Shown: piece by piece, positions 1-8,064 of the stretch | How positions within the stretch are numbered: the first letter of the stretch is position 1 | Layout of the letters: the number at the start of each line of letters is the position of its first letter | Source of the DNA: JABDJX01 sp039942715 | GTDB lineage: Bacteria > Pseudomonadota > Alphaproteobacteria > Rhodobacterales > Rhodobacteraceae | Reading direction: 5' to 3' | Length of the DNA stretch: 64,000 bases | NCBI GenBank assembly: GCA_039942715.1 | Contig: JBDVBY010000001.1 | Span: 806,001 to 870,000, forward strand | Notes under the pieces: model-generated | Databases searched by the model: none | Seen by the model: the letters and a program-made list of their open reading frames with translations, nothing else | What the model was told of the DNA's origin: nothing | Translations under genes and position numbers: made by a program

Positions 1-1014
1 GATTTTCTTCACGATATGCGGATCAGCCATATGCGCGCGGGTCATGCCGACCATATCAAGCTTGCCGCTTTCAATCGCGTGGCGCGCAGTGGCGACGTCG
101 GGAATACGCGCAGCGTGAAAGGTTGGCATCCCGGCGATGCGCTTCACCTCGCCTGCAAAATCAAGATGCGGCGCGCTTGCCATCCCCTGCACCGGGATCA
201 CGTCTGTCATCGCTGGATCGGTGTGAATACGGCCTCGGATGACGTTTAGAAAATCGACCTGACCCGTCGCCGCCAGCGCTTTGGAAATCTCGACTCCCTC
301 TTCCGGCGTGATCCCACCCTTTTGCGCCTCGTCCGCCGTGTAACGCACGCCAACGATGAAATCCGGCCCAACGCGCTTGCGCACGGCAGCCAGGACATCC
401 AGCGGAAAGCGCAGACGGTTTTCCATTGTATCCGCGCCATAGGGTCCGACCAGATCGTTGCTCAAAGGCGACCAAAACTGATCAATCAGATGCCCATAGG
501 CCTGCAATTCGATCCCATCCATACCGCCGGCCTGCATCCGCTGGGCGGCATCGGCGAAGTCAGAGATGATACGCTCGATGTCCCAATCTTCGATCAGCTT
601 GGGAAAAGCCCGGTGCGCAGGCTCGCGGTGTTTGGATGACGACACGGAAGGCAGCCAATCCCCTTTGTTCCATCCTGTACGCCGCCCCAAATGCGTCAGC
701 TGAATCATCACCGCACAACCGTGTTCGTGGCACCCGTCAGTAAGGTTCTGGATCCAAGGCACAACCTCATCTTTATAGGCCAACACGTTGTTAAACACCG
801 GCGGGCTGTCCTTTGACACCGCCGCAGACCCGGCTGTCATCGCCAGCGCGACGCCGGCTTTGGCGCGCGTCGCATGATACGCAGCGTAACGCTCTTTCGG
901 CATGCCGTCTTCGGGATAGGCCGGTTCATGCGCCGTCGTCATGATCCGGTTTTTCAATGTCAGGTGCTTAAGCTGGTAGGGTTGCAAAAGCGGGTCTGTG
1001 CTTTGGGCGGCCAT
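1..1014 (-). CDS. NADH:flavin oxidoreductase, old yellow enzyme family (3' end outside window)
   Basis: The reverse strand is open from an ATG at 1014 to the window edge (338 codons, no stop), so the gene is truncated at its C-terminal side. The visible part is an FMN TIM barrel of the old yellow enzyme family: QLTHLGRR near residue 105, then a QFWSPLSND segment and GADTMENRLRF, which match the family's substrate and FMN-binding loops. Related two-domain enzymes (2,4-dienoyl-CoA reductase, DgcA-type demethylases of N-methylated amino acids) continue with a 4Fe-4S and FAD/NAD domain, which would lie outside the window. It is divergent from the LysR gene at 1124 and may be its target. Substrate is not determinable here. 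Confidence 0.85.
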   Translation of the reverse strand, partial: MAAQSTDPLLQPYQLKHLTLKNRIMTTAHEPAYPEDGMPKERYAAYHATRAKAGVALAMTAGSAAVSKDSPPVFNNVLAYKDEVVPWIQNLTDGCHEHGCAVMIQLTHLGRRTGWNKGDWLPSVSSSKHREPAHRAFPKLIEDWDIERIISDFADAAQRMQAGGMDGIELQAYGHLIDQFWSPLSNDLVGPYGADTMENRLRFPLDVLAAVRKRVGPDFIVGVRYTADEAQKGGITPEEGVEISKALAATGQVDFLNVIRGRIHTDPAMTDVIPVQGMASAPHLDFAGEVKRIAGMPTFHAARIPDVATARHAIESGKLDMVGMTRAHMADPHIVKKI

Positions 1015-1094
1015 GGAAAAGACGTCTCCTGCGCGCGTGAATGCGTGGCTTTACACCACATTTGTTGACCAAAACGCCCCAAACACCTAAAGAA

Positions 1095-1114
1095 TTAATG
1101 TGCATAACAGTTAA
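1095..1114. promoter_or_regulatory. possible LysR operator between divergent genes
   Basis: The 109 bp between the flavoprotein and LysR starts contain TTAA at both ends of a 20 bp AT-rich stretch just upstream of the LysR start. LysR proteins commonly bind T-N11-A dyads in such divergent regions. The match is short and the call is tentative. Confidence 0.25.
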
Positions 1115-1123
1115 GAAATTCTA

Positions 1124-1984
1124 ATGAATAAACTTCCGCCTCTGAACGCCATGCACGCCTTTGCCCGCGTCGCCGAGACCGGCAGTTTTGCCGAAGCGGC
1201 CAAGGTATTGAACGTCACCCCTGCCGCCGTTTCCCAACAGGTACGCAGGCTTGAGCAGTTCTTTGACACGCGACTTTTGCAAAAACACGGACGCGGCGTA
1301 TTGTTAACTGACGATGGGCAAATCCTAAGCCGGGCCACTTTGAACGGACTTGCGCAAATCGAGCAAGGCGCCGCACAAATTTCAAATCGCACCTCTAGCG
1401 CGGCGGTACGCGTGACCACATCGCCTAGTTTTGCCACCCATTGGCTGGTGCCGCGCATTTCGAAATTTCAGATGGATCATCCAGATATCGCCATTCAACT
1501 TGATCTAAGTGCCGAGGCACGCACGCCGGAACGGTCCGACTTTGATCTCGCGATCCGTTATTGCAAATGGGAAGACTTGCCCACGGGCGCAGACCTATTG
1601 AAGTCCGTCACTTTAAATGTCTTGTGCCCCACAGAATTGCTGCCGCCCAAGCCCATCTCGCCGAAAGCGCTTGCGCAATTGCCTTGGTTACAAGAGCTTG
1701 GCGTATCCGAGATCAAAGGCTGGTTTTATCGTCGCGGGTTTGGACAGGACCTCCCGCACCGCATTTCTGAAATGCCGGGGAATCTGATTATGGAAGCGTT
1801 GGTGCGCGGCGAAGCGGTGGCCTATGTGGTGTGCGATTGGATGGAAGCCGAAATCAGATCCGGCGCATTGCACGAGCTTTGGCCAAAGCGAGAACGCGGC
1901 GCCTATTACATGCAAACGAAGTTGACCGGGCAAAACGAAGCTACTGCCATCTTCTTAAATTGGCTAAAAGCTGAGATCACATAA
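1124..1984 (+). CDS. LysR family transcriptional regulator (GcvA-like)
   Basis: 286 residues, the usual LysR length. Residues 5-64 form the winged helix-turn-helix (NAMHAFARVAETGSFAEAA, then VTPAAVSQQVRRLEQ), and the remainder is the periplasmic-binding-protein-like effector domain. The N-terminal wording resembles the GcvA subgroup that controls neighbouring amino-acid or metabolite genes. It is divergent from the flavoprotein gene that ends at 1014, which is its most likely target, and its stop lies 5 bp from the convergent TetR gene. The effector is unknown. Confidence 0.88.
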   Translation: MNKLPPLNAMHAFARVAETGSFAEAAKVLNVTPAAVSQQVRRLEQFFDTRLLQKHGRGVLLTDDGQILSRATLNGLAQIEQGAAQISNRTSSAAVRVTTSPSFATHWLVPRISKFQMDHPDIAIQLDLSAEARTPERSDFDLAIRYCKWEDLPTGADLLKSVTLNVLCPTELLPPKPISPKALAQLPWLQELGVSEIKGWFYRRGFGQDLPHRISEMPGNLIMEALVRGEAVAYVVCDWMEAEIRSGALHELWPKRERGAYYMQTKLTGQNEATAIFLNWLKAEIT

Positions 1985-1989
1985 GGTGT

Positions 1990-2574
1990 TCAATCACGCG
2001 CTTTAAGAAACATGTCGATCAATTGTTCGATCATTTGTTCTAACGAACCGCCAACATTGCGCTCAGAACTTGCGACGCCCCAAATGCCCGTCAAACACGC
2101 CCACAAAAGCGCCATGTCGGACGCCTGTTTTTCGCGCTCATCTTCGGTGTAAAAATGCGCAGTTGCGGCTTCCATCAATCCAAACAAGCGCAATATCTGC
2201 AGGTGGTAATCTTGCGATGTCTCGTGCTCGTCTTTGTACCGATAGGACATGATCGCGTCCCATTCATTGCGGTGCGCTTGCATAAATTCGGTGAATAAAA
2301 TGCCAAGTGCTTTTAGTTGAGCCGCCGTCTCGCCGCGCCCCGCCCCCTTTTTGCAATGCGCATACAGCGCCGCGAGGGTCTGCGCGTTCATCCGCTCGAC
2401 AAGGTCATCCATCCCTTCAAAATGCTGATAGAGCGTGCCGATGGTGTAGCCCATCACCTTGGCCACTTTGCGGGCAGACAGCGCAGTGATTCCCTCGTCC
2501 ACTACAACCCCACGCGCTGATTCGAGCGCAATTTGCACAATTTGCTCAGCCGTATGATCAGATCTTCTAGCCAC
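1990..2574 (-). CDS. TetR family transcriptional regulator
   Basis: 194 residues. The N-terminus (about 10-56) is a TetR helix-turn-helix with LSARKVAKVMGYTIGTLYQHF, the family's DNA-binding signature, followed by an all-helical ligand-binding half. It is divergent from the membrane protein/ACP/radical SAM operon beginning at 2679, with 104 bp between starts that hold two short inverted repeats, so it is the probable repressor of that operon. The ligand could be an acyl or lipid compound given the ACP next door, but that is inference. Confidence 0.88.
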   Translation of the reverse strand: MARRSDHTAEQIVQIALESARGVVVDEGITALSARKVAKVMGYTIGTLYQHFEGMDDLVERMNAQTLAALYAHCKKGAGRGETAAQLKALGILFTEFMQAHRNEWDAIMSYRYKDEHETSQDYHLQILRLFGLMEAATAHFYTEDEREKQASDMALLWACLTGIWGVASSERNVGGSLEQMIEQLIDMFLKARD

Positions 2575-2621
2575 AATTCAGAGGCTTACACGATTTTCTA
2601 GCAAAACAACAGGAATTTTCT

Positions 2622-2634
2622 TGAACACCGTTCA
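2622..2634. promoter_or_regulatory. inverted repeat TGAAC-N3-GTTCA, possible TetR half of operator
   Basis: A dyad with perfect 5 bp arms lies 48 bp upstream of the TetR start and 45 bp upstream of the divergent membrane protein start. It may be an operator or part of the divergent promoters. Confidence 0.3.
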
Positions 2635-2652
2635 TATATTTCTTACCTTAAT

Positions 2653-2665
2653 TAAACAGTGTTTA
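2653..2665. promoter_or_regulatory. inverted repeat TAAACA-G-TGTTTA, candidate TetR operator
   Basis: A 13 bp dyad with perfect 6 bp arms sits 14 bp upstream of the start codon at 2679 and overlaps where a repressor would block transcription of the ACP/radical SAM operon. The size suits a TetR dimer half-site arrangement. No footprint data are implied. Confidence 0.4.
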
Positions 2666-2678
2666 TTAAACGAGGAAC

Positions 2679-3155
2679 ATGATGTCTGACGCAACTTCAT
2701 TCAAATGGGCGGGCCAAACCAATCAAACCGCATCAGCGGTGCGCTCGCGTGCCGCAGCCATCGCTTGGTGCTCGATCCTTGGCGGTGCGCTCAGCGGTGC
2801 GATCATGGGGCTGTGGTCGTTCGATGGCCCGTTTCCCACGCCTGAATGGATCGGCGATTACGACGCCCTGCCGCGGCGCTTCTTGCGATTGGCGCATGTC
2901 GCGATGTTCGCGCTTGGCTTTTTGCACATGCTTGTTGCCCGCCAAATTTCGGAATCGCCCCTAAGTCCATCACTTGATCGTCTTGGCCTGAACACCATGG
3001 CCGCAGGCAACATTCTAATGCCAATAATTCTGATCGGCGCCGCCATTTGGGAGCCGCTTAAGTACCTCACCACGATCCCAACACTTGCCCTAACAACCGC
3101 CTTCGCGATTGCCGCCCTAAGCGCTATTCGCCGCCATAAAGGAGAAACATCATGA
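2679..3155 (+). CDS. small four-helix membrane protein of unknown function, first gene of ACP/radical SAM operon
   Basis: 158 residues with four predicted hydrophobic segments (about 28-48, 68-90, 104-126 and 130-150). The second segment carries an RLAHVAMFALGFLHML stretch with two histidines in the membrane, which could bind a metal or heme but is not a recognised motif. A GAGG ribosome site precedes the ATG; a second ATG one codon later is equally possible. Its stop overlaps the ACP start by 4 nt, so the two are translationally coupled. I do not recognise the family. By context it could be a membrane partner or product-handling protein for the ACP/radical SAM pair. Confidence 0.8.
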   Translation: MMSDATSFKWAGQTNQTASAVRSRAAAIAWCSILGGALSGAIMGLWSFDGPFPTPEWIGDYDALPRRFLRLAHVAMFALGFLHMLVARQISESPLSPSLDRLGLNTMAAGNILMPIILIGAAIWEPLKYLTTIPTLALTTAFAIAALSAIRRHKGETS

Positions 3156-3403
3156 CACGTGCAAAGCTGGAAAAAGAAATTCGCTCAATTCTAACGCGCG
3201 TTACCGAAACGGATGCTTATGCATTATCGCTAGAAGACGATCTGAGCCTTGAAACGGGATTAGACAGTCTTGGTCGATTGGAATTGCTCTCGGAAATGGA
3301 AGAGAAGTTCGATTTCACCATTTACGACCTGAACACCGATAAAATTTCGACAATTGGCGGAATGCTTGACCTTGTCGAGAGCGCCATTTTGGAGGACGCG
3401 TGA
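3152..3403 (+). CDS. stand-alone acyl carrier protein
   Basis: 83 residues, typical ACP length, acidic. The phosphopantetheine attachment motif is GLDSLGRLEL with Ser39, inside a four-helix acyl carrier fold (second helix LGRLELLSEMEEKF). It is not beside fabD/fabG/fabF and so is not the housekeeping ACP. It overlaps both neighbours by 4 nt (ATGA), implying equimolar coupled translation with the membrane protein and the radical SAM enzyme. The likely role is to carry a thioester-bound substrate for one of them. Confidence 0.92.
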   Translation: MTRAKLEKEIRSILTRVTETDAYALSLEDDLSLETGLDSLGRLELLSEMEEKFDFTIYDLNTDKISTIGGMLDLVESAILEDA

Positions 3404-4731
3404 TGCGTATTGGATTAATTGCTATGAGTGGCGTGCGCGTACGCACCGAAGAACTGGCAAAACTGGGTGTAACTCTCCCCGGTTTTGTCAATCGCGGCAA
3501 AGTCATCGCCTCATTGCCAAGCCTTGGATTGCTAACGGTGGCAGCCCTAACGCCGCCTGATGTCGAAGTGGAATACATCGAGTATGACACCTTACCTGAT
3601 GAAGACGAGCCGTTAGAACGCTATGATCTTGTTGGCCTTTCATCATTCACCGCGCGGATCGAAGCGACGTACAAGCTGGCAGACAGGTATCGCGCAATGG
3701 GCGTGCCTGTTGTTCTTGGCGGCCTGCACGTGACACTTATGCCTGATGAGGCACAGGCGCATGCAGATGCAATTGTGTTGAACGGCGCAGAGGGTGCCTG
3801 GCCGCAATTGGTTGAGGATTTCAAGAATGGACAGATGAAAAGACGTTATGATGGTTTGCGCAAAGACGTCTTTAAACCTGACAATTACGTTGTCCCTCGT
3901 TTTGATTTGCTAAAAGAGGGAGCCTATAATCGTGTGACGGTGCAAACCTCTCGTGGGTGCCCGATCAATTGCGAATTTTGCGCCGCCAGTCTACGCATCA
4001 CATCAAGCTTTCAGCAAAAACCAGTACCATTGGTTATCGAAGAGTTGCGTCAAGCTACCCAAGCGCATGAAAGTCCTTTTGTTGAATTTGCCGACGACAA
4101 TACGTTTGTGAACAAGAAATGGGGCAAAGAGCTATTGCGTGAAATGGCCCCTCTCAATCTACGTTGGTTTACGGAAACCGATATTTCGGTGGCGGATGAC
4201 CAAGAGCTTATTGACCTTATGGCAGAGGCGGGTTGCAAACAAATCCTGATCGGATTGGAAAGCCCAAGTCAGGGTGGCTTGATGGAAATTGATCCGCATA
4301 ACTGGAAAGCCAAACGTTTTGACAAATACCTTGATGCAATCACGCGACTACAGGCGGCTGGCATTACCGTAAACGGCACATTCGTTTTAGGTTTGGATTC
4401 ACATGATACGTCCGTATTTTCGGAATTGGACGACTTTATCCGCAGCTCAAATCTCTTAGAGGTTCAATTGACCGTGCAGACGCCCTTTCCCGGCACCCCG
4501 CTTTATCATCGCCTAAAACGTGACGGGCGGCTCTTGGGGGATCGGTACTGGGATCGGTGCACATTGTTCGACGTCAATTACATCCCTAAAAACATGACTG
4601 TAGAAGAACTTGAAGAAGGTTTTGTGTGGTTGTCCGAGAAGGTGTACAGCGAACCAGAATTCAACCGTCGCAAGCGACACTATATGAATTTGAATAAAGC
4701 CCGTATGCAAGACATGGCACTAAGCGCGTAA
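3400..4731 (+). CDS. cobalamin-binding-domain radical SAM enzyme
   Basis: 443 residues. Residues about 50-145 look like a B12-binding Rossmann domain (YDLVGLSSFTARIEAT, then VVLGGLHVTLMPDEA), lacking a DxHxxG lower-ligand motif, as is usual in this class. The radical SAM core follows with the [4Fe-4S] ligand motif CPINCEFC (Cys187, 191, 194), and later strands EFADDNTFVNKKW and ILIGLESPS. Known members methylate unactivated carbons or do ring chemistry (HpnR, BchE, antibiotic methylases). Overlap with the ACP suggests an acyl-thioester substrate. It ends 12 nt inside the convergent sensor kinase gene. Product unknown. Confidence 0.9.
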   Translation: MMRIGLIAMSGVRVRTEELAKLGVTLPGFVNRGKVIASLPSLGLLTVAALTPPDVEVEYIEYDTLPDEDEPLERYDLVGLSSFTARIEATYKLADRYRAMGVPVVLGGLHVTLMPDEAQAHADAIVLNGAEGAWPQLVEDFKNGQMKRRYDGLRKDVFKPDNYVVPRFDLLKEGAYNRVTVQTSRGCPINCEFCAASLRITSSFQQKPVPLVIEELRQATQAHESPFVEFADDNTFVNKKWGKELLREMAPLNLRWFTETDISVADDQELIDLMAEAGCKQILIGLESPSQGGLMEIDPHNWKAKRFDKYLDAITRLQAAGITVNGTFVLGLDSHDTSVFSELDDFIRSSNLLEVQLTVQTPFPGTPLYHRLKRDGRLLGDRYWDRCTLFDVNYIPKNMTVEELEEGFVWLSEKVYSEPEFNRRKRHYMNLNKARMQDMALSA

Positions 4732-6102
4732 GTCTGCATGCTGATCTCCTAGTACCAAAACCACACTTAATCCCGGCGACAGGCTTTCAAGAACAAGCCG
4801 CCCACCGTGTTGTTCGGCGACAGCTTTGGCAATTGCCAAGCCTAGCCCACTTCCGGTGGACGGTTTGACTTGTTTAAAACGTTCAACCGCGTCCGCATGT
4901 TTGGCTTCGGGAATTCCAACACCATTGTCCGAAACAGTAATTTGAGCAATGCCACTGCGCACCTCTGCCAGAAGCGTAATGTCCGAAAGTTCTGCGCCGC
5001 CATGCAGCAAAGCATTGTCGATCAGATTCAATAAAGCTTCTTTCAACATTGTGGGATCAAGAACCGCCGAAAGTCCCTCTGCTGCGCGCACATCAAGACG
5101 GACATTCGCTTCATCACAGGCGTCTTTCATTTCCGCTACAACGTCTTCCAGAAGAGCATTCAGAGAATGCGCTTGAAACGGCTCCACTCTTTCAGCGCGC
5201 GCACGTTCATAGGTCAAAAGGTTGTTCGCCAAATCTCGCGCACGAGTCGCCGCCACAACCAATTCGTCGCTACGCTCGCGCACATCTTTCATTGACTTTG
5301 CTGATTGCACAGCACCCGACATTGCCAGAATACCCGCGATTGGATTGCGCAGTTGGTGCGATGCGTCCGAGATAAAATCGTCCTTAGTTTTCAAGGTCGA
5401 TGTCACTTGCGATAACAACCCGTTCAACGTACCCACGATCCCCCTTGCCTCGATTGGAACAGCGCGTTTAATCGGGGTCAGGTCATCGGGCGAGCGTCGT
5501 GAAATCGCGTCCTCCAGCGAGACCAGCGGACGCAATCCAAACCGCACGCCGAACCAGACAATCAACGCCACAGCGATCAAAAGTGAGGCCATCACGCGAA
5601 ACGTACGCCATGATAAATCGCGCGCAATCTCTTGGCGCAGCGCGGTTTCCTGCCAGACGGAGAAGGTAAAGCGCCCCGAAAGCCCATCGATCTGCATTGC
5701 GTCAGTAAACTTCAACACGCGCACGTCGCGGCTTTGATGACGGCTGTCGAAATAAAGCTGGTCGTTGGCTTCGACCCCCGGCGGAGTTAAGGGCGGAGTG
5801 GCGTAGCCGGTCACAAAAACACCGTCCGGCGCATAGACATGGTAAAAAACCGGACCGCCGGAAGAGCTTCGCAAAAGCGCGTTCGTTTCTGGGCTAAGTG
5901 CATCGCCGCCCGAGACCGCAACGTCGCGCGACACCGCCAAAGCAGCAGACAAAAGCGAGCGATCAAATCGATCCCCTGCCCGCTTTTGCGCATCAAAAAC
6001 CGCCCAGGCCGCTACAAGCCCACAGACAATCAACAACGGGATCAAAATGATCAGCGTAAGTCGCATGCGCAGCGAAAAGGCGTCCGGGATTGCCCGGCTC
6101 AT
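4720..6102 (-). CDS. tctE: sensor histidine kinase, TctE-like
   Basis: 460 residues. Transmembrane helix 1 at about 14-36, an extracytoplasmic sensor region about 40-165, transmembrane helix 2 at about 170-187, a HAMP linker, then the dimerisation/phosphoacceptor helix SDASHQLRNP with His249, and an HATPase domain with NLIDNALLHG, DNGVGIP and GSGLGLAIA boxes. The order and the divergent tctC gene match TctDE systems that sense tricarboxylates. The start overlaps the response regulator stop by 4 nt. The citrate or tricarballylate signal is inferred from context. Confidence 0.88.
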   Translation of the reverse strand: MSRAIPDAFSLRMRLTLIILIPLLIVCGLVAAWAVFDAQKRAGDRFDRSLLSAALAVSRDVAVSGGDALSPETNALLRSSSGGPVFYHVYAPDGVFVTGYATPPLTPPGVEANDQLYFDSRHQSRDVRVLKFTDAMQIDGLSGRFTFSVWQETALRQEIARDLSWRTFRVMASLLIAVALIVWFGVRFGLRPLVSLEDAISRRSPDDLTPIKRAVPIEARGIVGTLNGLLSQVTSTLKTKDDFISDASHQLRNPIAGILAMSGAVQSAKSMKDVRERSDELVVAATRARDLANNLLTYERARAERVEPFQAHSLNALLEDVVAEMKDACDEANVRLDVRAAEGLSAVLDPTMLKEALLNLIDNALLHGGAELSDITLLAEVRSGIAQITVSDNGVGIPEAKHADAVERFKQVKPSTGSGLGLAIAKAVAEQHGGRLVLESLSPGLSVVLVLGDQHADLRA

Positions 6103-6767
6103 GAGTCAACCTGCAACTGGTACCCCAATCCGCGCCGCACCCTGATCGTGACACCAAAAGGTTTCAGACGTTTACGAAGGCGCGATATATAGACCTCGAC
6201 AACACTGTCTTCGACATCCGTGCCGGTGCCATAAACACTGTCCAGAAGCTGCGCCTTTGACACGGTGCGCCCGCGCATCAACACCAAGGCCTCAAACACC
6301 GACATTTCACGGCGCGGCAAATCAAGCTCTCCATTCGGCCCCGCAACCTGCCGACGTTCTGCATCGAAAAGCAGCGGGCCGATTTCAATTGGTTGCGCAA
6401 CCGGCACCTCGCGCCGCCGTGACAGAGCGCGAATACGCGCTTCAAGCTCCGGCATTTCAAACGGCTTGACCAGATAATCGTCCGCCCCCGCATCCAGCCC
6501 GGCAATCCGGTCATCCGTCGAAGACCGCGCCGTCAACAACAGCACCGGCCTGCTGTCACCACGAGCACGCATCCGCTGTAAGACCTCTATCCCTTCCATC
6601 CCCGGCAGCGTGATATCCAGCACGACAAGGTCTCCACCGTCGTTTTGCAAAAACGCATCCGCCTCTGCCCCATCATGGATCAGATCAACCGCATGCCCGG
6701 TATCTTGCAGCACGTAAGCGATGCCTTTGGCGACGCTTTCGTTATCTTCAACAATGACAATCCGCAT
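6099..6767 (-). CDS. tctD: OmpR-family response regulator, TctD-like
   Basis: 222 residues when started at the ATG at 6767 (MRIVIVEDNE), the normal beginning of a receiver domain; the frame is open 38 codons further upstream but that extension has no receiver homology. Receiver domain about 1-115 with acidic pocket ED at 7-8, phosphoacceptor Asp51 in VVLDITLPGM and Lys in LVKPFE; winged-helix DNA-binding domain about 125-220 (SVVEVYISRLRKRL). Pairs with the downstream kinase and probably activates the divergent tctC-tctAB-prpF operon. Confidence 0.92.
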   Translation of the reverse strand: MRIVIVEDNESVAKGIAYVLQDTGHAVDLIHDGAEADAFLQNDGGDLVVLDITLPGMEGIEVLQRMRARGDSRPVLLLTARSSTDDRIAGLDAGADDYLVKPFEMPELEARIRALSRRREVPVAQPIEIGPLLFDAERRQVAGPNGELDLPRREMSVFEALVLMRGRTVSKAQLLDSVYGTGTDVEDSVVEVYISRLRKRLKPFGVTIRVRRGLGYQLQVDS

Positions 6768-6893
6768 TAAAAATTTGCCGTTTGAAAGGTTCATGCAAGT
6801 TTGACGGGCAATGTTTGGAACATCAAGCAGGCTGGAAAACCCTGCTGATTCGAATTTCGGACCCCAAATGGGGCCATCCATAGGGAGGACATC
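6768..6893. promoter_or_regulatory. divergent regulatory region between tctD and tctC
   Basis: The 126 bp separating the two divergent starts must hold both promoters. It ends in a strong AGGGAGG ribosome site for tctC. A CCCC-AAAT-GGGG dyad lies about 25 bp before tctC. No clear -35/-10 pair was recognised. Confidence 0.45.
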
Positions 6894-7997
6894 ATGTCCA
6901 TTAAGACCACATCGCGCATCGTCGCGTGCAGCATCGCTGCGGCGTCAATGACTTTCGCAACCGACACATCCGCAGGCGGCCACGGCATCAGCCTTGAAGG
7001 AAAAACTGTTGAGTGGATCATTCCATTCTCAGAAACCGGCGGTTCGGCAAAATGGGCGAACTTTTACGCGCCGCTTCTTTCAGAAGCGTTGCCAGGTGAG
7101 CCAACAGTTGTTGTAACTTTCATGCCAGGCGCAGGCTCGACCAAAGGCGCAAACTTCTTCCAAGAGAAGCAGTATGAAGACGGCACAGTCATCTTCGGCT
7201 CGTCGGGGTCTACACAGTTCCCGTACCTACTTGGCGACCCACGCGTGCGCTATGAGTACAGCGACTGGAACGTCGTGCTGGCGTCCGGCACAGGCGGCGT
7301 TGCGTATCTTCCACCAGAACTGGCCGCGTCGGTTTCATCCGGTGGTGCAGCCGCAATCGCTGGCGAAGACCTGATTTACGGCAGCCAAGGCGCGACGCGT
7401 CTTGATCTTGTGCCGCTTCTGGCTTGGGAAATGCTGGGCCTTAACGTAGAGCCTGTGTTTGGCATCAAGGGTCGCGGTGATGGCCGCCTTATGTTCGAGC
7501 GTGGCGAAGCAAACATTGACTACCAGACCTCGTCTTCCTTCCTGTCGGGCGTTGCTCCGTTGGTTGAAGCGGGCACGGCCGTGCCATGGTTTGCCTTTGG
7601 TGCACTGGACGACGAAGGCAACATCGTGCGCGACCCAACTTTCCCCGACATGCCGAGCTTTAAGGAAGTTTGCGAAGCCACTGACGGATGCGAAACATCC
7701 GGCACACAGTGGGAAGCTTGGAAAGCCTTCTTCGTCGCGGGCTTCCCTGCGCAAAAGATGGTGTTCCTGCCAGCAGGCGCCAGCAACGATGCCATCGTGA
7801 CTTACACAAAGGCGTTTGAAGAAGTGAAGGCGCGCGCCGATTTCGCTGAAATCTCGTCCAAGCGTCTGGGCAAATACCCACAGATGACAGGTGACGCGGC
7901 ACAGACCGCTTTGAAAAGCGCAACAGCCGTTCCTGCGGAAGCCAAAGAGTTCGTCGTGAACTGGTTGGCCGAGCGTTACGGTGTTTCGCTGAACTAA
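6894..7997 (+). CDS. tctC: tripartite tricarboxylate transporter substrate-binding protein
   Basis: 367 residues with an export signal peptide at about 1-27 (basic start, hydrophobic SIAAASMTF, cleavage near TSA). The mature part is a Venus-flytrap binding protein of the Bug/TctC family: VEWIIPFSETGGSAKW near the start and FMPGAGSTKGANFF match the conserved loops that bind carboxylates. It is the periplasmic component for the TctA-TctB permease encoded next. A stable hairpin follows it, consistent with binding protein being made in excess over the permease. The exact acid is unknown. Confidence 0.9.
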   Translation: MSIKTTSRIVACSIAAASMTFATDTSAGGHGISLEGKTVEWIIPFSETGGSAKWANFYAPLLSEALPGEPTVVVTFMPGAGSTKGANFFQEKQYEDGTVIFGSSGSTQFPYLLGDPRVRYEYSDWNVVLASGTGGVAYLPPELAASVSSGGAAAIAGEDLIYGSQGATRLDLVPLLAWEMLGLNVEPVFGIKGRGDGRLMFERGEANIDYQTSSSFLSGVAPLVEAGTAVPWFAFGALDDEGNIVRDPTFPDMPSFKEVCEATDGCETSGTQWEAWKAFFVAGFPAQKMVFLPAGASNDAIVTYTKAFEEVKARADFAEISSKRLGKYPQMTGDAAQTALKSATAVPAEAKEFVVNWLAERYGVSLN

Positions 7998-8014
7998 TCA
8001 CGCATTGACGAAAA

Positions 8015-8041
8015 CCCCTTCGCCCTTTCTGGGCGGAGGGG
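8015..8041 (+). terminator. intercistronic hairpin between tctC and tctA
   Basis: An 11 bp stem (ten Watson-Crick pairs and one wobble) with a 5 nt loop begins 17 nt after the tctC stop. There is no T-run, so it is more likely an RNA-stabilising or partial-attenuation element that raises tctC expression over tctAB. Confidence 0.65.
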
Positions 8042-8064
8042 CTACAAACAAACCCTAGACATCG

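Noticed and set aside
5222..5737. 171-codon plus-strand ORF opposite the sensor kinase
   Set aside because: Antisense shadow; the reverse frame has all kinase motifs.
6768..6881. N-terminal extension of the response regulator
   Set aside because: The extra 38 codons precede a normal receiver start and cover the tctC promoter region.
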